A stretch of 12,767 nucleotides of DNA from an uncultured Sphingomonas sp. (GTDB lineage Bacteria; Pseudomonadota; Alphaproteobacteria; Sphingomonadales; Sphingomonadaceae): contig CADCWB010000081.1 of NCBI GenBank assembly GCA_902806295.1, forward strand, positions 1 through 12,767. Reading direction: 5' to 3'. Both the position numbers and the translations under genes were made by a program. Below the pieces are notes generated by a model. It worked only from the letters and a program-made list of their open reading frames with translations, ran no database searches and was not told the DNA's origin. How positions within the stretch are numbered: position 1 is the first letter of the stretch; each line of letters begins with the position of its first letter. Positions 6,441-12,767 of the stretch are shown piece after piece.

Positions 6441-7694
6441 ATGCGTCGCCTATCGCTGCTTGCAAGCGTCGCCGCGCTCGTCGCCGGACCAGCCCAGGCC
6501 GACACGATCTGCGAATGGATGGACTTCGCGCAGAAGATCGAGTCTGCTTCATCGCCTCCGCCCGACGCACCACCCACGCCCGACCACCGCCCGGCCCAAA
6601 GCCAAGCTGCGCTTGCCATGTTCGAAGCATTGAACGCGATCGATCGTCGCTATTCTTCCTACCTCGGCATGGCGCCAGGCGATGCATTCGCCTCCCAGCA
6701 GGCAGCGGCCGTGACCGCCGCATACCAAGTCCTCCTGACCCATTATCCAGCACAGAAGAGCCAGCTGGAAAGCAGCTACGCGCTTGCCATGGATCAGGTT
6801 GCTGACCCGAAGGCACGGGAGTCCGGCCGGCAAATCGGGATGCAGGCCGCTGCTCTCGCGTTGAAAGCAGGTCTGATCGATCCGTCGGTCGCGCAGACCC
6901 CTTATCGCCCTTTTGCCAAGCCAGGCACCTGGGTTCCAACGGCATTACCCGTGTTTGAGCCGTTCGCGGTGGCGTTCAAACCCTGGTTCATGGCCCGTGC
7001 CGACAGCTTCCGGCCAGGCCCGCCGCCGGCCATGAGCAGCGCTCGTTATGCTCGCGACGTCGGCGAGGTGCAGCGGCTGGGTAGCACCAACAGCAAGGAA
7101 CGGACGGCTCACCAGACGCTCATGGCGCGGTACCGGATCACCCCGGACATGATGCCGGCCTTACGCATGCAGGCGGATCAGAAGGGTCGGCGCCTAGTCG
7201 AGAATGCCCGCCTGTTCGCGCTCTACAGCATGGTTGCCGACGATGCCGGCATGGCCATGGCGGATGCCAAGCTGCATTATAATTATTGGCGGCCGATCAC
7301 CGCCATCCGCAATGCCGCGGACGACGGCAATCCCAAGACCATGTCGGATCCTTCCTGGGTGCCGCTGATCAGAACGCCGAATCACCCGGAATACCCGTGC
7401 GGCCACTGCCTGTACGCCGGGGCAACTGGAGAACTGATGAAGGCCGTCGAAGGCAATCAGCCGGCGTGGGGTGTTCGAGTTGCATCGCGTTCCATCCCGA
7501 GTGCCGCGATCCAGGTTCTGCCCAGCTGGGACAAGTGGGTTGAGGAAGTCAGCTTCTCGCGCACCCTCGGCGGTGTGCATTACCGTTTCAGCAATGAGGT
7601 GGCCGAGGATATGGGCCGCCGCATCGCCCGGCTCGCCCTTTCCTCCGCGATGAAGCCGCTCCCGCCGGCCGAGGTCAGGCCCGCGGCGGACTAG
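6441..7694 (+). CDS. Secreted vanadium-dependent haloperoxidase / PAP2 acid phosphatase family protein
   Basis: The product is 417 residues. A signal peptide of about 20 residues ends AGPAQA|DT, so it is expected in the periplasm. The C-terminal half carries the vanadate/phosphate pocket of the family: Lys277 and Arg284 in KLHYNYWRPITAIR, then HPEYPCGH at 315–322, then Arg374 and His380 in RTLGGVH. The K-to-R spacing (7) and R-to-H spacing (6) equal those of the fungal vanadium chloroperoxidase (K353/R360, R490/H496). The usual PSGH serine is Cys320 here, with a second cysteine at 323. Whether it oxidises halides or hydrolyses phosphate esters cannot be told. ATG 6441 was chosen for its strong AAGGGGAG and the signal peptide; the open frame upstream to 6051 is antisense to the riboswitch. 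It is transcribed away from gcvT and its stop overlaps that of the convergent lipoprotein gene. Confidence 0.85.
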   Translation: MRRLSLLASVAALVAGPAQADTICEWMDFAQKIESASSPPPDAPPTPDHRPAQSQAALAMFEALNAIDRRYSSYLGMAPGDAFASQQAAAVTAAYQVLLTHYPAQKSQLESSYALAMDQVADPKARESGRQIGMQAAALALKAGLIDPSVAQTPYRPFAKPGTWVPTALPVFEPFAVAFKPWFMARADSFRPGPPPAMSSARYARDVGEVQRLGSTNSKERTAHQTLMARYRITPDMMPALRMQADQKGRRLVENARLFALYSMVADDAGMAMADAKLHYNYWRPITAIRNAADDGNPKTMSDPSWVPLIRTPNHPEYPCGHCLYAGATGELMKAVEGNQPAWGVRVASRSIPSAAIQVLPSWDKWVEEVSFSRTLGGVHYRFSNEVAEDMGRRIARLALSSAMKPLPPAEVRPAAD

Positions 7695-8323
7695 CGGGTG
7701 GCGTTGTAGCGCAGCTGCTCGGCACTGAGCTGGAAGCCGACCAGATGCTCGAAGGTGGCGCGTGCCACGGCTTCGCGGATCTTGGGGTCGGACAGTGGAT
7801 CGACGGCCGCATCGGCATCGCCCGGCTTGCGCTCGCGCTGCAATTCGCGGCGCACGTCTTCCGGTAGCGCGACGGCGCCGCGGGCGACGCGGACCACGGA
7901 CTGGCTATTGGTCTGCGACCGAATGCTACCCGCCGCGAAATTCAACGCCACGGCCCCGACCTTCTTCGCGACCACGTCCGATCCGCCCTGCACTGCCACC
8001 GAGTAGAACGGCAACACGACCTGCCGCGCCTCAGCTACGTCCCGCCGGGTGGCCACCACGTTGAAGGTCGCGGTCGAGATCACGTTGGCAGCATCCTCGG
8101 TGCAGGTTGATCGCAGATTGGTGATCGTCGCGACCACGTCAAGCGCGGCCGCATCGGTTCGGCCGGCCGGGCTGAACAGCGTGATATCTCCAGTGGCGCC
8201 CGGGATCGCGACCTGCGGGCAGCCGGTACGCTTCAGATACACTCCGCCCGGGACCAGCTGGCGCTCGCGCGAGCAGGCGGACAGCGTCAGGGCCAAAACG
8301 AGCGGTAGAAGTGCGAGCTTCAC
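7691..8323 (-). CDS. Predicted lipoprotein of unknown function
   Basis: The product is 210 residues from GTG 8323. The N-terminus VKLALLPLVLALTLSAC has a charged start, a hydrophobic core and a lipobox LSAC with Cys17 as the lipidated residue, so membrane anchoring is expected. AAGGAA at 8332–8337 sits 7–8 nt upstream and supports GTG over the ATG at 8359, which would add a 12-residue leader unlike a signal peptide. The mature part has two more cysteines (35 and 74), a probable beta-rich middle (GDITLFSP, ALDVVATITNL) and a polar, charged stretch near residues 160–185. I do not recognise a named domain; it resembles uncharacterised sphingomonad lipoproteins. Its stop codon overlaps the convergent haloperoxidase-like gene within the palindrome CTAG at 7691–7694. 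It is divergent from ispH. Confidence 0.8.
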   Translation of the reverse strand: MKLALLPLVLALTLSACSRERQLVPGGVYLKRTGCPQVAIPGATGDITLFSPAGRTDAAALDVVATITNLRSTCTEDAANVISTATFNVVATRRDVAEARQVVLPFYSVAVQGGSDVVAKKVGAVALNFAAGSIRSQTNSQSVVRVARGAVALPEDVRRELQRERKPGDADAAVDPLSDPKIREAVARATFEHLVGFQLSAEQLRYNATR

Positions 8324-8338
8324 GGAGCAGTTTCCTTC

Positions 8339-8370
8339 AGGCGGTGCGTGCTGTCTCATAGGAACCGCCT
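8339..8370. repeat. Inverted repeat between the lipoprotein gene and ispH
   Basis: AGGCGGT (8339–8345) and ACCGCCT (8364–8370) are perfect 7-base inverted arms with an 18-nt gap. They lie in the 81-nt region between the two divergent genes, next to the lipoprotein Shine-Dalgarno. It could be an operator or a leader hairpin for either gene, or chance in GC-rich DNA. I found no convincing -10/-35 pair in this region. Confidence 0.4.
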
Positions 8371-8404
8371 TTCAAGCTCGCAAGCGATGCCTTACATCGC
8401 GCCC

Positions 8405-9352
8405 ATGCCCAGCACCCGACCGCCGCTTCATGTCGTCATCGCCGCTCCGCGCGGCTTCTGCGCCGGGGTCGACCGGGCTATCAAAATCGTGGAGTTAGCG
8501 ATCGAGCGCTACGGCGCGCCCGTCTACGTCCGCCACGAGATCGTCCACAACAAGTTCGTGGTCGACCGGCTGCGGCAGCTTGGCGCGGTCTTTGTTGAAG
8601 AACTCGACGAGGTGCCGGACGGCGTTCCGGTGGTCTTTTCCGCTCATGGGGTCCCGAAGTCCGTGCCGCTCGAGGCGCAGGGGCGCGGGCTCGATTACCT
8701 GGACGCGACCTGCCCGTTGGTAAGCAAGGTGCACCGCCAGGCTCAACGGCTGATCGAGGCCGGGCGGCACATCATCTTCATCGGCCACGCAGGCCACCCT
8801 GAGGTGATCGGCACTTTCGGCCAGGTTCCCCACGGCGCCATGACCCTAGTGGAGACCGTGGACGACGTCGCCGAACTGCAGCCCGCGGATGCTGAGAACC
8901 TCGCATTTCTCACCCAAACGACCCTGTCGGTGGACGACACCGCCGCGGTGGTTGCCGCGCTCCAGCAGCGCTTTCCCGCAATCCGTGCTCCGCGCGGCGA
9001 AGACATCTGCTACGCCACGTCCAACCGTCAGTCGGCGGTCAAGCAGATTGCGCGACGCTGCGACCGCATGCTGGTGATCGGCGCGCCCAACAGCAGCAAT
9101 TCGCTGCGGCTGGTCGAAGTGTCGGAGCGCGAGGGTGTGCCCGCTCGCCTGATCCAGCGCGCGGCCGAGATCGACTGGACGTGGATCGGCAATCCAGCAG
9201 TGATCGGCCTCACGGCCGGCGCCTCGGCGCCCGAAGTGTTGGTGCAGGAGGTGCTAGACGCCATGGCCGAGCGCTTCACCCTGTCGGTCGAGGAAGCCGC
9301 CCACATTCCCGAAGATCTCACGTTCAAGCTGCCTCGCGAACTGGTCGCCTGA
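8405..9352 (+). CDS. ispH: 4-hydroxy-3-methylbut-2-enyl diphosphate reductase
   Basis: The product is 315 residues. It catalyses the last step of the MEP pathway, reducing HMBPP to isopentenyl and dimethylallyl diphosphate with an iron-sulfur cluster. The three cluster cysteines are Cys19 (APRGFCAGVDRA), Cys103 (DATCPLV) and Cys202 (EDICYATSNRQ). The glutamate of HPEVIGT (Glu133) and the substrate-phosphate segment GAPNSSNSLRL are present. ATG 8405 places the Cys motif 19 residues in, as in relatives. ATG 8387 would add six residues (MPYIAP) and cannot be excluded, since neither has a clear Shine-Dalgarno. The ORF opens further upstream at 8348, overlapping the divergent lipoprotein leader, and this is unlikely to be used. 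rnhA follows after 6 nt. Confidence 0.96.
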   Translation: MPSTRPPLHVVIAAPRGFCAGVDRAIKIVELAIERYGAPVYVRHEIVHNKFVVDRLRQLGAVFVEELDEVPDGVPVVFSAHGVPKSVPLEAQGRGLDYLDATCPLVSKVHRQAQRLIEAGRHIIFIGHAGHPEVIGTFGQVPHGAMTLVETVDDVAELQPADAENLAFLTQTTLSVDDTAAVVAALQQRFPAIRAPRGEDICYATSNRQSAVKQIARRCDRMLVIGAPNSSNSLRLVEVSEREGVPARLIQRAAEIDWTWIGNPAVIGLTAGASAPEVLVQEVLDAMAERFTLSVEEAAHIPEDLTFKLPRELVA

Positions 9353-9358
9353 TTCTTT

Positions 9359-9808
9359 ATGGCCGAACTGCCGCTGGTCCAGATGTTCACTGATGGCGCT
9401 TGCCGCGGCAATCCGGGTCCGGGGGGCTGGGGCGTGCTGATCCGCTCCGGCGAGCGCGAAAAAGAGCTGTCAGGCGGGGAGCCGCTGACTACCAACAACC
9501 GGATGGAGCTGCTCGCCGCCATTCGCGGGCTTGAGGCGCTGAAGCGGCCTTGTCGCGTGGCCCTGCACACGGACAGCATGTACGTCCGCGATGGGATCAC
9601 CAAATGGGTCCACAACTGGCGCCGCAATGGCTGGCGGACCTCCGACAAGAAGCCGGTCAAGAATGCCGAGCTCTGGCAGGAGCTCTGCACCGCCACTGAG
9701 CCGCACCAAGTCGAGTGGAAGTGGGTTCGTGGCCACTCCGGCCACCCCGAAAACGAACGGGTCGACGTGCTCGCCTGCGCCGCCGCGGATGCCATGAAAG
9801 CCGCTTAG
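9359..9808 (+). CDS. rnhA: Ribonuclease HI
   Basis: The product is 149 residues, a normal-length RNase HI that cuts the RNA strand of RNA–DNA hybrids, for example at primers and R-loops. The catalytic carboxylates are all visible: Asp12 (FTDGACRGNPGPGGW), Glu50 (NNRMELLAA), Asp72 (HTDSMYV) and Asp136 (NERVDVLA). The active-site histidine is His126 in VRGHSGHPENE. The basic substrate-binding segment WVHNWRRNGWRTSDKKPVKN is present, as in the E. coli enzyme. The start lies 6 nt after the ispH stop, so the two are probably one transcript. The stop overlaps that of the convergent FAD oxidoreductase gene by 4 nt. Confidence 0.97.
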   Translation: MAELPLVQMFTDGACRGNPGPGGWGVLIRSGEREKELSGGEPLTTNNRMELLAAIRGLEALKRPCRVALHTDSMYVRDGITKWVHNWRRNGWRTSDKKPVKNAELWQELCTATEPHQVEWKWVRGHSGHPENERVDVLACAAADAMKAA

Positions 9809-10869
9809 CCGAAGCGTTGAGGGTAATAGGGCCTTGGATCGGCCGGCATGGCTCCGTCGCCCAGGATCAGCGCTGCGCACAGCGCCGCCGCCGCCGGTGC
9901 GGTCTGGATGCCGTACCCACCCTGCCCCACGCACCAGAAGAACTGCGGCTCGGACGGATCGAAACCGAATACCGGGGCGCGATCGGGCGCGAAGCTGCGC
10001 AGTCCCGCCCAACTCCGCTCCACTCGCTCAACTGGCCAATCCACCACGCCCTCGAAGCGATCGATGGCCGTGGCAATGTCATATTCTTCCGGCGCGGCGT
10101 CACATGGCTCTGTGGTGATTTCGTCGTGCGGGCTGAGCCAGATCGACTGGTCACCCTCGCCCTTAAAGTAGAAATCGCCGGCGGCTCCGATGATCAAGGG
10201 CAGGGGGCTGAGCCCGCGTCGTCCGACGCGTAGCTGCACCATGGTTCGCCGCTTAGGTGCGACCCCGAGCGCTCGTACGCTACAGGCTGCGGCGACTTGG
10301 TCGGCCCAAGCCCCAGCGGCGTTCACGATAACGCTCGACCGCACCTGCTCGCCATGCTCGAACTCGGCCGTCCAGGCGTCCCCGTCGCGCCTTGCATTCA
10401 CCAGACGGGCGTTCTCCCGGACTATACCTCCATCGCGGCGCAGTTCAGCAAGGTAGCCGGCATGCAGCCGGGCCACATCGATGTCGGCGAGTGCGGGCTC
10501 CCATAAGCCGTGCGTCCAATTTGGACGGAGCCCCGGCAGGCGTCGCTCCAGCTCTGCCCGGTCCAGCGGTTGCACAGCGCAACCCTCGACGATATCGAAC
10601 CCGTCCGGCTCCGTTCCGAGATGGATCGCGCCCCGCGGGGAGAGGAAGCCGCCCGCCTGCAGTGCCGGGCGGCTGGCGCGGCTGAGCGGCGCCACCAGCG
10701 GCCCGCCATAGCCCTCATGCCAAAAGGCCGCGGAACGGCCGGTCGAGTGCCGGCCTGGCTGATCCTCCGCTTCGGCGATCAGCACCGACTTTCGAGGCGC
10801 AAGCGCGGCTCCCAGGCTCGCACCCGCGATGCCGCCACCGATGATGAGAACGTCAACGGACTGATTCAC
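9805..10869 (-). CDS. FAD-dependent oxidoreductase, D-amino-acid oxidase (COG0665) type
   Basis: The product is 354 residues from GTG 10869. The N-terminal dinucleotide-binding motif VDVLIIGGGIAGASLG (residues 5–20) and the acidic IAEAE at strand 2 (31–35) bind FAD. HSTGRSAAF (41–49) is the usual flavin-proximal loop. Near the C-terminus, SWAGLRSFAPDRAPVFG and GQGGYGIQTAPA match the closing FAD contacts of the DAO family. Substrate cannot be read from sequence; relatives act on glycine, sarcosine, D-amino acids or similar amines. ATG 10920 is an alternative start adding 17 residues, but it would overlap the divergent cpaA start, and the extra peptide looks non-conserved. The frame open to 11103 is antisense to cpaA. 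No clear Shine-Dalgarno is seen for either start. Confidence 0.87.
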   Translation of the reverse strand: MNQSVDVLIIGGGIAGASLGAALAPRKSVLIAEAEDQPGRHSTGRSAAFWHEGYGGPLVAPLSRASRPALQAGGFLSPRGAIHLGTEPDGFDIVEGCAVQPLDRAELERRLPGLRPNWTHGLWEPALADIDVARLHAGYLAELRRDGGIVRENARLVNARRDGDAWTAEFEHGEQVRSSVIVNAAGAWADQVAAACSVRALGVAPKRRTMVQLRVGRRGLSPLPLIIGAAGDFYFKGEGDQSIWLSPHDEITTEPCDAAPEEYDIATAIDRFEGVVDWPVERVERSWAGLRSFAPDRAPVFGFDPSEPQFFWCVGQGGYGIQTAPAAAALCAALILGDGAMPADPRPYYPQRFG

Positions 10870-10918
10870 CCGGCTGCGGTTACGGTTTGATAAGGTCGGA
10901 CGTCTAGGGCTGTTGTTC

Positions 10919-11404
10919 ATGATGAATGACGAATTCACCTCGTGGCTGCCGACGGCGCTGCTGATCCTGTTGGCGCTGCTGCTGGTGCGGGTGGTCGTCA
11001 CCGACCTCCGTTCGCACACCATCACCAATCGGCTGAACCTGACCATCGCGGCCTTCGCGCCACTATATTGGTGGTCGGTCGGTCTGCCGGTCTGGCCAAA
11101 CATGGCGGTGCAGCTTGGCCTGGCCCTGGGCGTGTTCGTCGTCTTCGCGCTGTTCTTCTACGCCGGCATGATGGGCGGCGGCGACGTCAAGCTCGCCGCT
11201 GCGCTCGCCCTGTGGTTCGCACCGCTGGCCATGCTGAAGCTGGTCGTGATCATGTCGCTGGCAGGAGGCCTGCTGACGCTAGCCGTGCTCTGGCTTCATC
11301 GCCGGCGCAAGCAAGTGGGCAGGCCCAAGGTGCCTTATGGGGTGGCCATTGCGGCCGGGGCCTGGGTCATTCTCGCCCAACGATATCTTAACCATTTTGC
11401 CTGA
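10919..11404 (+). CDS. cpaA: Type IV prepilin peptidase of the Tad/Cpa pilus system
   Basis: The product is 161 residues from ATG 10919; the neighbouring ATG 10922 is equally possible. It is a membrane aspartyl protease of the A24 family that cleaves the leader of Flp-type prepilins. The two catalytic aspartates are Asp29 (VVVTDLRSHTITN) and Asp89 in the signature GGGDVKL. Hydrophobic segments lie at about 11–28, 42–58, 64–82, 93–120 and 140–155. It lacks the N-terminal methylase domain of PilD, as expected for CpaA/TadV. Only weak AGGG (10906–10909) is seen as a ribosome site. The promoter must lie in the short gap before it or within the divergent oxidoreductase gene. cpaB follows after 46 nt. 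Confidence 0.93.
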   Translation: MMNDEFTSWLPTALLILLALLLVRVVVTDLRSHTITNRLNLTIAAFAPLYWWSVGLPVWPNMAVQLGLALGVFVVFALFFYAGMMGGGDVKLAAALALWFAPLAMLKLVVIMSLAGGLLTLAVLWLHRRRKQVGRPKVPYGVAIAAGAWVILAQRYLNHFA

Positions 11405-11450
11405 TGTCTGAGATGATTGAGGGGTTCCTCACAGTGGAGGCGGGTTCGCC

Positions 11451-12491
11451 ATGGACGTGAAGAAGATTGCGCTGCTGATTGGAGCGCTGATGGTCGCGGT
11501 GGTCACCGCCGTGATGGCCAAGAATATGTTCACCGGCGCATCCGCGCCTGAAGCCAAGGCGGCCGCCGCGCCGCAGGGCCCCAAGATCCTCGTGGCCAAG
11601 AAGGCGCTGCCGGTCGGCACCATCGTCGACGCGGAGAGCTTCACTTATCAGCCTTGGCCGAAGGACCTCGTCCAGAACGCCTATTATCAGGAAGGCCAGC
11701 CCGACGCCGGTATGGACCAGCTGCTCGGCACCGTCGTCCGCAATCCGGTCACCGCCGGCCAGCCGCTGACCCGCGGCAACCTGGTCGGCCCGCAAGACCG
11801 CGGCTTCCTGGCTGCGGCACTTGCGCCCGGCATGCGCGCCGTCACCATCCCGATGCCGGACCGCACGGCCGGTGTCGCCGGCTTCGTTTTTCCGGGCGAC
11901 CGCGTCGATGTGGTCCTGACCCAGCAGGTCGAAGGCGGCGGCGATGGACCCGCGCTCAAGGTCTCGGAAACAATCGTCCGCAATCTTCGCGTCTTGGCGC
12001 TCGATCAGCGGGTCGACTCCAAGGACAAGGACGGCAAGGTGCAGATCGTCAAGCCGGACACGGTCACCGTGGAAGCAACCCCACGGATTGCCGAGAAGAT
12101 CGCCGTTGCGCAGACGCTCGGCACGCTGTCCTTCTCGCTTCGCTCGCTGTCCGATACGACCGCCGAGCTCGAGCGGGCGGTTGCCAGCGGTCAGATCAAG
12201 CTGCCCCAGGGCGCCAGCCCGGCCGAGGAGCGCAAAATGCTGCTCGCCATCGCCAGCCAGCCGATCGACACCGGCTCAACCTATACCACTGGCGGCGACG
12301 TTTCGCGCTTTCAGCGCCGTACGGTTCCGGCCAAGCCCGCTTCAAGCGGCGGAACGGTCTCTGTGTCGATGCCGGCGCCCGCCTCGGCGGGGGTTGGTCC
12401 CAGCGGCACCGGCCCAGTCCAGTCGGCCGGGCCGACGGTCCGCATCGCTCGCGGCAACAATGTCAGCTACGTTCCAGTGGGGGCTCGTTAA
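11451..12491 (+). CDS. cpaB: Tad/Cpa pilus assembly protein CpaB (RcpC), SAF domain
   Basis: The product is 346 residues. An N-terminal hydrophobic segment (about 5–23) anchors it to the inner membrane. A SAF domain follows at about 45–115 (ILVAKKALPVGTIVDAESF, then the segment with VTAGQPLTRGNLV). The central RcpC/CpaB domain includes MRAVTIPMPDRTAGVAGFV and PGDRVDVVLTQ. The last 50 residues or so are Gly/Ser/Pro/Ala-rich and look disordered, ending ARGNNVSYVPVGAR. CpaB is a periplasmic assembly factor thought to work with the secretin CpaC. ATG 11451 has GGAGG at 11436–11440, about 10 nt upstream. The cpaC start follows after a single base, so translation is probably coupled. Confidence 0.94.
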   Translation: MDVKKIALLIGALMVAVVTAVMAKNMFTGASAPEAKAAAAPQGPKILVAKKALPVGTIVDAESFTYQPWPKDLVQNAYYQEGQPDAGMDQLLGTVVRNPVTAGQPLTRGNLVGPQDRGFLAAALAPGMRAVTIPMPDRTAGVAGFVFPGDRVDVVLTQQVEGGGDGPALKVSETIVRNLRVLALDQRVDSKDKDGKVQIVKPDTVTVEATPRIAEKIAVAQTLGTLSFSLRSLSDTTAELERAVASGQIKLPQGASPAEERKMLLAIASQPIDTGSTYTTGGDVSRFQRRTVPAKPASSGGTVSVSMPAPASAGVGPSGTGPVQSAGPTVRIARGNNVSYVPVGAR

Positions 12492-12492
12492 G

Positions 12493-12767
12493 ATGACCGT
12501 TTCCAGCATTCGTCGCCAGTCGCGGCTCGGCGTCGCCGCCGCCGTTCTGGCCATCGCTTTCGGCACGGTCGGCGCTGCTGCGCCCGCTCTGGCCCAATCC
12601 GGTGCAGCCCGCCCGTCCGAAACGCTTAACCTGTCGCAAGGCACGGGAACGCTGGTTCGCCTGTCCACGCCGATGAGCGACCTGTTCATTGCCAATGACA
12701 GCGTTGCCGACGTGCAGGTCCGGTCGTCAAACCAGCTTTATATCTTCGGCAAAGCGCGTGGTGAGAC
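12493..12767 (+). CDS. cpaC: Tad/Cpa pilus secretin, 5' end only
   Basis: Ninety-one codons are visible before the right edge. A signal peptide with a basic start (MTVSSIRRQSRLG) and a hydrophobic core probably ends PALA|QS after residue 34. The mature N-terminus, with LNLSQGTGTLVRLSTPMSDLF, then IANDSVADVQV and NQLYIFGKARGET, matches the BON/secretin N-terminal domain that opens CpaC/RcpA proteins. This outer-membrane secretin forms the pore through which the Flp pilus passes. The identity is supported by position immediately after cpaB. The secretin C-domain lies outside the window. Confidence 0.92.
   Translation, partial: MTVSSIRRQSRLGVAAAVLAIAFGTVGAAAPALAQSGAARPSETLNLSQGTGTLVRLSTPMSDLFIANDSVADVQVRSSNQLYIFGKARGE

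Noticed and set aside
10870..11103. N-terminal extension of the FAD oxidoreductase
   Set aside because: Most of it is antisense to cpaA and lacks family similarity. The FAD motif begins five residues after the chosen GTG.
12342..12695. Minus-strand open frame across the cpaB–cpaC junction
   Set aside because: It is antisense to two well-supported pilus genes with tight operon spacing. No ribosome site or motif.
1..12767. Mobile elements, CRISPR arrays, tRNA/rRNA genes, phage or defence islands
   Set aside because: No terminal repeats with transposase, spaced direct repeats, cloverleaf sequence or defence-type domain could be identified. Gene content is housekeeping and pilus assembly.

Overview
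The window looks like chromosomal DNA of a high-GC alphaproteobacterium, most likely a sphingomonad. This rests on the split-P-protein glycine cleavage operon, a DUF1453/CcdC-type membrane protein, an ispH–rnhA pair and a Cpa-type Tad pilus locus, all densely packed with many GTG starts. The genus is inferred from protein style, not from a database search. I see no mobile elements, CRISPR arrays, tRNA or rRNA genes. Most of the window is housekeeping or conserved accessory DNA.

Positions 1–6304, minus strand, hold one apparent transcription unit. It starts with a tandem glycine riboswitch (about 6114–6304) and a structured leader, followed by gcvT, gcvH, a class I SAM-dependent methyltransferase, gcvPA, gcvPB, a small DUF1453/CcdC-like membrane protein, and an ABA4-like (DUF4281) membrane protein cut by the left edge. 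The genes overlap or nearly touch down to gcvPB. Together GcvT, GcvH and GcvPA/PB oxidise glycine to CO2, ammonia and 5,10-methylene-tetrahydrofolate. The lipoamide dehydrogenase (L-protein) is not in the window. The riboswitch should let glycine induce the whole unit, including the three non-gcv passengers.

Positions 6305–9352 hold a short divergent promoter region, then a secreted vanadium-haloperoxidase/PAP2-family protein on the plus strand. This protein keeps nearly all vanadate/phosphate-pocket residues but has Cys in place of the usual Ser of the PSGH motif. It converges, with overlapping stop codons, on a minus-strand lipoprotein of unknown function. Divergent from the lipoprotein is ispH (last step of the MEP isoprenoid pathway).

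Positions 9359–10869 hold rnhA (RNase HI), which follows ispH by 6 nt, and a convergent FAD-dependent oxidoreductase of the D-amino-acid-oxidase (COG0665) type, again with overlapping stop codons.

Positions 10919–12767, plus strand, hold the start of a Tad/Cpa pilus locus: cpaA (prepilin peptidase), cpaB (SAF-domain assembly protein) and the 5' end of cpaC (secretin). The locus runs off the right edge, and no Flp pilin gene is present upstream of cpaA.

The observations most worth checking are the methyltransferase embedded by overlapping reading frames inside the gcv operon, a long nested hairpin between the riboswitch and the gcvT start codon, and the Ser-to-Cys change in the haloperoxidase-like active site.
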